A stretch of 64,000 nucleotides of DNA from the NCBI GenBank assembly GCA_025934485.1, contig JAICXX010000005.1, positions 1 to 64,000 on the forward strand, in the 5' to 3' direction. The notes under the pieces were generated by a model, which was not told the origin of the DNA, ran no database searches, and worked only from the letters and a program-made list of their open reading frames with translations. Position 1 is the first letter of the stretch. Every line of letters starts with the position of its first letter. Below are positions 53,101 through 59,756 of this stretch, piece after piece. This stretch comes from Chitinophagaceae bacterium (GTDB taxonomy: Bacteria > Bacteroidota > Bacteroidia > Chitinophagales > Chitinophagaceae). The position numbers and the translations under genes are program-made.

Positions 53101-54811
53101 CGCCTCCCGCGCCATCCCCGATCCCACGGCTCCCCGCGCCATCCCGACACGCGAGCCGTCCGCCCCGGTCTGGCAATGGTCCGTCCCCGTCACTGGCGGC
53201 AAAGCCAATCGCCACGCCCGGGCCTGGCTCTGGATCCCACCAACCTGCCGCACCGTCAAGACCGTGATCCTCACCCAAAATAATATGGAAGAGCTATCCA
53301 TCGTCGAGAACGCCCGGTTCCGCGAAAAGATGGCCGCCCTCGGTGTCGCCGAAGTCTGGGTCTCGCCGATGTTCGATCACCGCTTCCTGTTTACCGAAGG
53401 CGCAGGCGATGTATTCAATAAGATGATGCAGGACCTGGCAGACAGCTCGGGTTACCCGGAGATCGCAACCGCCCCGGTGATCGGCATCGGTCATTCCGCC
53501 GCAGCAAGCTGGCCCTATTACCTCGCGGCCTGGGCGCCGGAGCGTACCCTCGCGTGTATCTCGGTAAGCGGCCAGTGGCCTTACTTCAGAGACAAACGCT
53601 TTGCCTTCGATATCTGGAGTAAAGATCAAAACATCGATTTTATCCCAAGCCTCGAGACCATGGGTGAATACGAAGCCGCCGACGCCTGGTCGGCGGAAGG
53701 GCTCAAGGAACGCCAGGCTCATCCCGCGATGCCCCTCAGCATGCTGGCCTGCCCGGCCGAAGGCCATTTCGCCGCAACGCAAAAAAAGATCGACTACCTC
53801 GCTTTCTGGATTTCAAAGGCGATGTACTACCGCCTTCCCCGCCGCGCCGGCCAACCCTTACGCCCCGTCGATCCCCGCCACACCGGCTGGCTCATGGAAC
53901 GCTGGCAGCAAAACCAAATCCCGACCGCGGCGCCATCCTCCGCACAGACGCCATCCTCCGCACAGACGCCATCCCCCGCGCCCGTGGGCAGCTACAAAGG
54001 CGACCCCGCCCAGGCCTTTTGGTTCTTCGACCGCGAAACCGTAGACTCCACCCGCAAATACGAGTCGGCCTACCGCTCGATGAAAACACCGCTATTGGGC
54101 TATATCCAAAAAGGCGACACTGTAAAACAACAAGACACCCACCTGCAGGTCGAGCTACCCTGGCAGCCTGAAGCCGACGGAATAAAATTCATCCTTCATC
54201 CCGCCTTCCTCGACACCGTCCCCGGTGAATCGCCGCGCCCCGCCATGTGGACCGGCCTCCCGGCAGGCGCCCATGCGCCACATCCCGATGATGCCTCGAA
54301 AATAACCATCACCCGTGTCGTCGGCCCATTCCGGCAGATCGACGACACCCTGTTCGAACTCTCATTGCAAATGGAAACGCCGGCCTTTCTGGCCGCGCTG
54401 GACACCGCATTTGTTGACACGCATCGCCCGCTGGTCTTTACATTCATAGCAACCTTCCCTGGCGACGGAATATTCAAACCAGCCGTGCAACAGGCCGAGA
54501 TGGCCGCGCCCGCCGCATACACCCAGGGAACTCCCCAAACCATCACCTTCGATTCGATCTCCGACCGCACGGACAAGCAACCCATTCCGCTCCATGCGAC
54601 CAGCGACGCCGATCTGCATGTACACTTCACCGTGATCGACGGTCCGGCCATCATAAAGGACGATACACTTTATATGACACAAATGCCGCCGAAGACCCGC
54701 TACCCGGTGACAGTCACGGTGGCGGCATGGCAATATGGACGCAGCACCGAACCAAAGGTCTCGTCGGCGCCGGTCATCGTCAGAAGATTCTATCTGCGGC
54801 GCCACCCATAG
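50144..54811 (+). CDS. fused lyase-like, GH97 and esterase-like protein
   Basis: From the ATG at 50144, in the TAATG overlap, the protein has 1555 residues. A signal peptide (ends SSLLVAQ) precedes an alginate-lyase-like domain (20-365, with IQESGRDQGHSQLGLGALAT, QESGRDQ-x-H at 241-249). A GH97 domain spans 372-976 (LLLDWKWYGPAY, WGVVGVKFGFVQAG at 738-751, MVDVHDDWRPTG, AEGVRGNEE with Glu795 and Glu801-802). An alpha/beta-hydrolase domain spans 1008-1236 (GIGHSAAASWP with Ser1118, AEGHFAA with His1208). After a Pro/Ser/Gln linker there is an unknown beta-rich C-terminus (1284-1555). The arrangement suggests stepwise attack on an acylated polysaccharide: lyase cleavage, alpha-glycoside removal and de-esterification. 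No T9SS signal is seen. Joints are without frame breaks. Confidence 0.85.
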   Translation: MRSILLLFTVLYSSLLVAQKPFVHPGILLTAADLTHLKAVADDHRMPEYGSYELLRDLPLSSADYKLKGPFRVISRDGDYSYTKSSFEQDFSSAWLNTLLWAATGDSAHAQRALAILGAYADSLTTIPNTNDAPLLAGLEGLKIINAMELLRYTYKNIPASTTKKINRMILGIFLPVCKKFYDTPAYTNGNWGPIVTKTYMSAAIYFNNRAMYKKAVDFFYNAHDNGTICNYISATTGQIQESGRDQGHSQLGLGALATVCQIAWNQGNDLYSAYDNRLLKGFEYVAKYNLGSDDVPFTTWKDITGKYSDWTVISPKSRGHFIPIYEMVYNHYVRLKGLAMPYTSQVIEKIRPEGYDRDQPGFGTLLYYTPPTVSLSSPDGKLNVVFRQSEVAPDKRQMSYHVAYNGKPVIAESALDIRLDNRLSEEAMGLPIDQHTDWCENLRITHIDYYHRDTTWHPLYGERGSIPDRYNAAVIHLMKDDNPIYTMDVELRCYNEGIALRYYFPENPKGTYYRITSENTEFQLPADTKAWYTNWAQGPYSLLPLKAWPGETERPLTLQLPDSLYVCLTEAGMVDYSRTKFKLSDQKENTIVTSMYGPADLISPVGTPWRLILVGERPGDLIEHDYLVEDLNPRNKIADSSWIIPGKQMRLMTQTPQAAFANIDFLVKHHMQYLLLDWKWYGPAYTFASDATRPEPSVDLPAILRYAKQKDIGVWLYANMQALYAQSDSLFRVYHDWGVVGVKFGFVQAGSHRWTTWLEDMFQKTAQNKLMVDVHDDWRPTGEQRTWPNLLTAEGVRGNEEMPDATHNTVLPFTRFIAGGADYTLCYYSPRIRTTHAHQLAMAAVYYSPLQTLYWYDAPDDSHDEPELEFWDAIPTTWDETHVLQGYPGEYVTIARRKGEQWFVGTLNNTRARELPTGLGFLPPGKTFEATIYSDDPSIPTATHVRIDHRSVDSHTVLHPKLLASGGQAIWIRPSARQPQRSTPVASRAIPDPTAPRAIPTREPSAPVWQWSVPVTGGKANRHARAWLWIPPTCRTVKTVILTQNNMEELSIVENARFREKMAALGVAEVWVSPMFDHRFLFTEGAGDVFNKMMQDLADSSGYPEIATAPVIGIGHSAAASWPYYLAAWAPERTLACISVSGQWPYFRDKRFAFDIWSKDQNIDFIPSLETMGEYEAADAWSAEGLKERQAHPAMPLSMLACPAEGHFAATQKKIDYLAFWISKAMYYRLPRRAGQPLRPVDPRHTGWLMERWQQNQIPTAAPSSAQTPSSAQTPSPAPVGSYKGDPAQAFWFFDRETVDSTRKYESAYRSMKTPLLGYIQKGDTVKQQDTHLQVELPWQPEADGIKFILHPAFLDTVPGESPRPAMWTGLPAGAHAPHPDDASKITITRVVGPFRQIDDTLFELSLQMETPAFLAALDTAFVDTHRPLVFTFIATFPGDGIFKPAVQQAEMAAPAAYTQGTPQTITFDSISDRTDKQPIPLHATSDADLHVHFTVIDGPAIIKDDTLYMTQMPPKTRYPVTVTVAAWQYGRSTEPKVSSAPVIVRRFYLRRHP
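53930..53983 (+). repeat. 18-base tandem repeat coding a PSSAQT linker
   Basis: Three 18-base units (GCGCCATCCTCCGCACAG, then two variants) encode PSSAQTP-type linker residues about 1264-1281. The first two differ by one base, pointing to recent slippage or expansion. The linker separates the esterase-like domain from the C-terminal region. Confidence 0.8.
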
Positions 54812-54870
54812 CAGCACGCCCGCATCAAAGCTGCATCAACGGTATCCCTCCTCACCGAATCGCCGGGCTT

Positions 54871-55215
54871 TTACGAAACCGTAACCATCTCTCTGCACGC
54901 CTCCGAACATGCCTTGCAGGCTTCCGCGCAGATGCGGCAATGCTCCATCCCCATGGCCGCATGTTTACCACATTCCTCGGCGCAAGCATCACAGATATCC
55001 GCACAAAGCTGACAATACGATTCGGTGAACTTGGCGTCCATCTGCATCATGCCGACAGCGGACTGGCACGCGGCCGCACATTCCAGATCCAGCCGGATAC
55101 AATCCCTCAAGGCATGCACATCGTCTTCTTCTAAACAAGCATCCGCACACTGATGACACATGGCCGCACAATAGGTACACGTTTCGATACAGGCTTGAAA
55201 TTTTGCGTAAGACAT
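54871..55215 (-). CDS. cysteine-rich four-helix copper-binding protein (DUF326/Csp-like)
   Basis: The protein of 114 residues contains 19 cysteines in C-x2-C and C-x3-C spacing along predicted helices (for example CIETCTYCAAMCHQCADAC, SYCQLCADICDACAEECG, CRICAEACKACSEACREM). Copper storage proteins (Csp) line a four-helix bundle with cysteines to hold many Cu(I) ions. No signal peptide is present, so it is cytosolic, like Csp3. It probably buffers copper. It stands alone between the PUL and an unknown gene. The nearby Cys-rich secreted proteins at 60.9-61.5 kb suggest a wider metal-handling theme, but are too far for an operon. Confidence 0.88.
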   Translation of the reverse strand: MSYAKFQACIETCTYCAAMCHQCADACLEEDDVHALRDCIRLDLECAAACQSAVGMMQMDAKFTESYCQLCADICDACAEECGKHAAMGMEHCRICAEACKACSEACREMVTVS

Positions 55216-55309
55216 AACGGTAAATTTTAGGACATTTAACAGCTATCCGTCAAATAATTATGCCACGCCTGGCACAGTTATTTCGCCCGTCCTATATAAA
55301 TACATCCTT

Positions 55310-56029
55310 ATGCCAACGATCACCAGGAAAAAGCCAGCGCGCACCGCCGCCAAAAGAACCGCCGCAAGGAGAACCGCCCCCAAAGGCGCCACAAAAAAAG
55401 ACCTTGGCGCCTCCTTTAACAAACTAAAATCGTTCGGCGGCCAGCTCTATTCCGGCGTCCAGATCGGCCGCGGCCACCACTGGCACTACGACGCCGGCGA
55501 CTGGAAAGAGACAAAGATCACCCCCGATCTATGGGAGATCTCGTACGCCGTTACGAAAAGGCGGGTAGGGAAGGCCCCCGACTTCTCCGGCGTGCCCGTC
55601 GGCACGGAATATCACTGGTATATCATAGCGCACCAAACGGCTGCAAAGCTGAATGCAAATGATTACGATACGAAAATGATGGGCCTCAAATTCAAAATCG
55701 CCCACAAACGCGCGGACGGGGGCAAATGGAGCGCCTCCGGGCCCACCCAGCGCAAACACCTTATCAAATTCCTCAAAGAATATATCGAACAGTTGGAGAA
55801 AACACCCGTAGAGCTCAACTTCGCCTACAATGGTATCAAATACAAAGGCGAAGGCATTCCCGTCACCCAAACCTGCACAAAAGGTTTCTGTTACGAACTC
55901 GATATCACCCTCAACAACGAAGTCCTGGGTATCATTCGCTATGGCAAAAGCGGCTGGAAGATGGACTTGGTAAAAGACCAAAAGCTCATCGATGCCATCG
56001 GCGCGGAGATCATGAAATGGTTTGAGTAG
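55310..56029 (+). CDS. conserved-looking protein with basic N-terminal tail, function unknown
   Basis: The protein of 239 residues begins with about 30 residues rich in Lys, Arg, Ala and Thr (RKKPARTAAKRTAARRTAPK), a disordered, nucleic-acid-binding-like tail. It continues into a folded domain with many aromatics (GRGHHWHYDAGDWKETKITP, YHWYIIAHQTA, FKIAHKRADGGKW, QTCTKGFCYELDI, SGWKMDLVKDQKLIDAIGAE). No family was recognised. The tail resembles histone-H1-like or DNA-compacting proteins, but the globular part does not. Codon use and length look normal. There is no clear operon partner. Confidence 0.65.
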   Translation: MPTITRKKPARTAAKRTAARRTAPKGATKKDLGASFNKLKSFGGQLYSGVQIGRGHHWHYDAGDWKETKITPDLWEISYAVTKRRVGKAPDFSGVPVGTEYHWYIIAHQTAAKLNANDYDTKMMGLKFKIAHKRADGGKWSASGPTQRKHLIKFLKEYIEQLEKTPVELNFAYNGIKYKGEGIPVTQTCTKGFCYELDITLNNEVLGIIRYGKSGWKMDLVKDQKLIDAIGAEIMKWFE

Positions 56030-56120
56030 CGAATTACCCACGGCAAGATTTATGCCCCGCGAAGAAAAATACCCAGCCCATCAAGGCACACTAATTTAGG
56101 CTATGGTGTAAAAAGATACT

Positions 56121-57137
56121 ATGGAAGTGATAACCCGCCGAAAAGTGATTCGCAGCCTCGGCACCGGGCTGGCCGTGATGACAGTAAGCCGATCATTAGG
56201 AACACCCGCTGCCTCGGCACGGGAAGGATCAACAGCACCCGTGATCGCCAAACCCGGCCCCCTGGTCGACCCCACGACAAAATATCCCAAACCGCCCTTC
56301 GCCGGACAGACCCAGGAATGGCCCGGTCTAGCCGGAAAAATGGATCCCCGCCCCGACCATGGCGAGAAAAGTTACAAGGGTTCAGGCCGCCTGCAAGGCC
56401 GTAAGGCCCTCATCACCGGCGGTGACTCCGGAATGGGCCGAGCCGCCGCCATTGCCTATGCCCGCGAAGGCGCCGATTTGGCTATCTCTTACTATCCCAC
56501 CGAGGAACCCGATGCAAAAGAGGTCATCGAACTTATTAAGGCGGAAGGCCGGAAGGCAATTCCCCTTCCCGGCGATATCCGCGACGCCGCGTGGTGCCGC
56601 AAGATGGTGGAACAGGCTGTCGACGGGCTTGGCGGTCTGGACATCCTCGTCAGCAACGCCGGTCGGCAACAATCCCATAAATCCATCCTCGATATTTCGG
56701 ACGATCAATTCGATTGGACGATAAAAACAAATATCTATGCGCCGTTTTGGATCATTAAGGCGGCCCTGCCGCATCTGCAACCCGGTTCCGTGATCATCGG
56801 CACGACCTCCGAGCAGGCTTATGATCCTTCCCCCGATCTCTACGACTATGCCCAAACTAAGGCCGCGACGATGAACTATGTAAAATCACTGGCGAAACAG
56901 CTCGGGCCCAAAGGTATTCGCGTGAACGGTGTCGCCCCCGGTCCCATCTGGACCCCGCTCCAGGTCAGCGGCGGGGCGACCCAGGAAAAATTAAAGCAGT
57001 TCGGCGGCCAGACACCCCTCGGCCGGCCCGGCCAGCCTGCCGAACTGGCATCCATCTATGTCCAGCTGGCGGCGGACGATGCGAGCTACGCTAACGGCCA
57101 GGTCTACGGCTCCGCCGGCGGCTCCGGCCAGCCATAA
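56121..57137 (+). CDS. short-chain dehydrogenase/reductase with twin-arginine-like leader
   Basis: The protein of 338 residues has the SDR cofactor motif TGGDSGMGRA (99-108), NAG (179-181), catalytic Ser230, and Tyr243/Lys247 in YDYAQTKAA. It resembles E. coli YghA and related proteins, oxidoreductases of about 290-300 residues with an N-terminal extension before the fold. Here the extension begins TRRKVIRSLGTGLAVMTVSR and ends in PAASA, which looks like a twin-arginine export signal. An exported SDR would be unusual because NAD(P)H is cytosolic; the leader may instead be a family extension. The substrate is unknown. Confidence 0.85.
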   Translation: MEVITRRKVIRSLGTGLAVMTVSRSLGTPAASAREGSTAPVIAKPGPLVDPTTKYPKPPFAGQTQEWPGLAGKMDPRPDHGEKSYKGSGRLQGRKALITGGDSGMGRAAAIAYAREGADLAISYYPTEEPDAKEVIELIKAEGRKAIPLPGDIRDAAWCRKMVEQAVDGLGGLDILVSNAGRQQSHKSILDISDDQFDWTIKTNIYAPFWIIKAALPHLQPGSVIIGTTSEQAYDPSPDLYDYAQTKAATMNYVKSLAKQLGPKGIRVNGVAPGPIWTPLQVSGGATQEKLKQFGGQTPLGRPGQPAELASIYVQLAADDASYANGQVYGSAGGSGQP

Positions 57138-57160
57138 GCTCAGGCCCCCAAATACAAAAG

Positions 57161-57181
57161 CCCCCAGTATAAGGCTGGGGG
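57161..57181 (+). terminator. hairpin after the SDR gene
   Basis: A 7-base-pair G/C-rich stem with a 7-base loop, 24 bases after the SDR stop. The following bases (TTAGAAG) are not a T-run, so termination would be weak. It may instead protect the 3' end of the message. Confidence 0.4.
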
Positions 57182-57211
57182 TTAGAAGTTCGGCGTGCTA
57201 CGCCCAATCAG

Positions 57212-57388
57212 TTGAAGGCTGAAAAGGGTTTGGCGGAATGGTACCTCAGGAAACGGATCAAAAGATTATATCATTTGAACAGCTTGTTTTTACGAATCCA
57301 GGCGGAAAAGACGGGGTACGCAGTGAGCGGTCATCTTTTCACAGCCGACCATAGGGCCGCTGTTATTGAAACGATCTTCCGGCCATGA
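57212..57388 (+). other. possible coding remnant or TTG-started small protein
   Basis: A TTG-led open stretch of 58 codons reads LKAEKGLAEWYLRKRIKRLY, continuing HLNSLFLRIQAEKTGYA and ending VIETIFRP. The composition is protein-like and basic. There is no ATG or convincing ribosome site, and no family was recognised. It could be chance or the end of a lost gene. Confidence 0.2.
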
Positions 57389-57474
57389 AATTATCTTACA
57401 GCGCATTAGAATGTTGGAAATAAGCAAAAACAACTATAGTTTGACCCTCGGAGGGCAGTAAGCGCAGCGCAGCT

Positions 57475-57482
57475 TATCTTTG
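57475..57482 (+). promoter_or_regulatory. -7 element of the TauE/SafE gene
   Basis: TATCTTTG matches the Bacteroidota -7 consensus TAnnTTTG and lies 17 bases before the start codon. No correctly spaced -33 TTG was found; the nearest TTTG is 31 bases upstream. Confidence 0.45.
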
Positions 57483-57499
57483 CGGCCTCAGTTCACACC

Positions 57500-58222
57500 A
57501 TGCTTCTTTTCGCCATCATCGCCATTAGTTTTATCGCGACCCTGGTCCGTTCCACCTTTGGCTTCGGCGAATCATTGGTTGCCGTTCCCCTCTTCGTACT
57601 CTTCATCCCGATCCACATCGCCGTACCCCTGAGTGTCCTGATCTCGATTTTCGTGGCCGCTGTAGTCGTGGTCCAGGATCATCGCGAAATACATTTCAAT
57701 AGCGCGAAATGGCTCATCATCTATGCCTTCCTGGGCATCCCCCTCGGTCTTCTCTTGCTGGTCTATGGTAACGAGTACTGGACAAAGATCGGCCTCGGCG
57801 TGTTGATCATCATGTATTGCATCTATTCACTAACGGCTACCAATACCCTACGGCTGAACCATGATAGCCGCGGCTGGCTCTTCGTCTGCGGCTTCCTGTC
57901 GGGTATCCTCGGTGGCGCCTATGGTCTCAACGGCCCACCCCTCGTAGCCTATGGCAATGCACGCGGCTGGAGCGCCAAACATTTTCGCGCCACCCTCCAG
58001 GCCTATTTCCTTCCCGCCAGCCTCTTCGGCGTCGCCGGCTACGGCCTCCGCGGTCTCCTCGGTTGGCCCGTCTTCAAACTCTTCCTCTTTTCCCTTCCCG
58101 CCATCATCCCCGCCATCTTCCTCGGCCGTTATTTCAACCGTCGCCTCCACGGCGCCTCGTTTTTCAAATACGTCTACTGGGGCCTCATCGTCATCGGCTG
58201 CCTGCTCTTGCTACACCGCTAA
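57500..58222 (+). CDS. TauE/SafE-family membrane permease
   Basis: The protein of 240 residues is almost entirely hydrophobic, with seven to eight helices. TauE/SafE features are TFGFGESLVAVPLF near the N-terminus and its internal repeat GAYGLNGPPLVAYGNARGW in the second half, the paired signature of this family. The family exports or imports sulfite, sulfonates or other small anions. The substrate here is unknown. The last 12 bases overlap the convergent FAD oxidoreductase gene. Confidence 0.88.
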   Translation: MLLFAIIAISFIATLVRSTFGFGESLVAVPLFVLFIPIHIAVPLSVLISIFVAAVVVVQDHREIHFNSAKWLIIYAFLGIPLGLLLLVYGNEYWTKIGLGVLIIMYCIYSLTATNTLRLNHDSRGWLFVCGFLSGILGGAYGLNGPPLVAYGNARGWSAKHFRATLQAYFLPASLFGVAGYGLRGLLGWPVFKLFLFSLPAIIPAIFLGRYFNRRLHGASFFKYVYWGLIVIGCLLLLHR

Positions 58223-59632
58223 GGAATTCTCGCCGGCGGTAACGGATGCCGGAACGATGTTCTGATTAACGCGGAAGAAATTGTCCGGATCGTATTTACG
58301 TTTGATCGCCGCCAGACGATCATAATTTTGCCGGTAACTGGCTTTAATACGATCCTGTCCTTCGTTCATGATAAAATTCAGATAAGCTCCGCCCGAAGAA
58401 TAAGGATGCGTAGCTTCCCAATAGTCCTTGCACCAGGTGGTGATCTTCTCCGCATTGGCGGCATCGGCGTCGACGCCAATGATCACGCCTGCATATTTGG
58501 CGTCCCTGTAAGCCCAGGGAGTAGCATCGGCACCTACTCTTCCGGCCGCGCCGCTGATGGGGTAAAGGTGCATTTGGGATAGCGGCGTCGGGATCTTCCG
58601 TCCAAAGGCATAGTGCTTCTCCCGTACTTCCGGTCCGAGCTCATTAAAGAAATCGGCGCGCCAATACCATTGGAGACCCGGTGGGAACAGGCCATCGAAC
58701 ATGCGTTGGATGGCAGGATAAGGCATGGGACCCATGTGCTCGAAGATGGGTTTTTTGGCCCTTACGGGTTTGAAAATATTTTCGGCCTGCAACAAATCGC
58801 CGGCGTAGCACCAGACGATGCCGCAAAAATGTTTGTGATGAAGGCTCTCCGGAAACGGCGGCCCGGGGATCGTGAGAACGGCAATAAAGCCATTGAGGTC
58901 GTCGGGCGCTTTGTTGATGAAATCGTGGTACCACTCCATTATCTCTTCCGTTTGGTCAACGGGCCAGAGTGTTACACCGCCAAAGATCTCGCTCACAGGA
59001 TGCGCCTGGAAAAGGAAGGACGTAACGATCCCGAAGTTGCCGCCGCCTCCGCGAACAGCCCAGAAAAGATCCTCATTTCTGCTGGCGTTGGCGATGGCAA
59101 CCGTCCCGTCCGCCAGGACCATCTCTACCTCCAGCAAATTATCGATAGTCAACCCATATTTTCTCGACAGATAACCGATCCCTCCCCCGAGCGCTAAACC
59201 GCCTATGCCGGTTGTGGACAAGATCCCGGCGGGTACGGCAAGACCGAAAGCATGTGTTGCGTGATCTATTTCTCCAAGTGTATTGCCGCCGCCCACCCGG
59301 ACCTTGCCGGTAGAAGGGTCGACGGTGGTGTATTTTATTCCGGCCAGGTCGATGACCATTCCGTTGTCGCACAAGCCAAGGCCGCCGCCGTTGTGCCCTC
59401 CGCCCCTGACGGCAACAAGCAGTTCATGTTCCCTGCCGAATTTGACGGCGTAAATGACGTCGGCGACATCCCTGCATTGGACGATCAAGCCGGGCCGTTT
59501 GTCGATCATTCCATTGTAAACCTTGCGTGCCCGATCGTATTTTTCATTCGAGGGAAGGATAACCTCGCCGCTGATCCGGGAGACGAGGCTTTCGATGGCG
59601 GAAGCATCGAGACTGCTAACTACATTTGCCAT
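58211..59632 (-). CDS. BBE-type FAD-linked oxidoreductase
   Basis: The protein of 473 residues starts at ATG 59632 (MANVVSSLDAS). It has the FAD-binding type 4 domain with RGGGHNGGG, in which His80 is the probable covalent FAD attachment, and TTGIGGLALGGGIGYLSRKY. The C-terminal BBE segment is NYDRLAAIKRKYDPDNFFRV. The second, cysteinyl attachment seen in bicovalent enzymes is not evident. No signal peptide is seen. Such enzymes oxidise sugars, alkaloids or other alcohols, releasing hydrogen peroxide. The AraC-type gene 124 bases upstream on the same strand is a likely regulator. Confidence 0.9.
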   Translation of the reverse strand: MANVVSSLDASAIESLVSRISGEVILPSNEKYDRARKVYNGMIDKRPGLIVQCRDVADVIYAVKFGREHELLVAVRGGGHNGGGLGLCDNGMVIDLAGIKYTTVDPSTGKVRVGGGNTLGEIDHATHAFGLAVPAGILSTTGIGGLALGGGIGYLSRKYGLTIDNLLEVEMVLADGTVAIANASRNEDLFWAVRGGGGNFGIVTSFLFQAHPVSEIFGGVTLWPVDQTEEIMEWYHDFINKAPDDLNGFIAVLTIPGPPFPESLHHKHFCGIVWCYAGDLLQAENIFKPVRAKKPIFEHMGPMPYPAIQRMFDGLFPPGLQWYWRADFFNELGPEVREKHYAFGRKIPTPLSQMHLYPISGAAGRVGADATPWAYRDAKYAGVIIGVDADAANAEKITTWCKDYWEATHPYSSGGAYLNFIMNEGQDRIKASYRQNYDRLAAIKRKYDPDNFFRVNQNIVPASVTAGENSLAV

Positions 59633-59756
59633 AATAAAATGTGTTTGACGCCTTAAAATTTGGTTGAATGGCTCAAAGATAATTTTAGCAAACACCGCTG
59701 TCTACTACAATTGAATCAAATGTTCGCAAATTTGAGTCAGTGCCGCGCTGTCGAGG

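Larger units (their letters stand above)
57138..57499. other. 362-base intergenic region
   Basis: It contains a hairpin at 57161-57181 (CCCCCAG/CTGGGGG, 7-base loop, no T-run downstream), possibly ending the SDR transcript. It also holds an open stretch without ATG at 57212-57388, and a -7-like promoter element at 57475. Confidence 0.55.

Noticed and set aside
57161-57181. The hairpin as a strong terminator for a minus-strand transcript
   Set aside because: A T-richer stretch exists on that strand, but no minus-strand gene lies to its right within reach.
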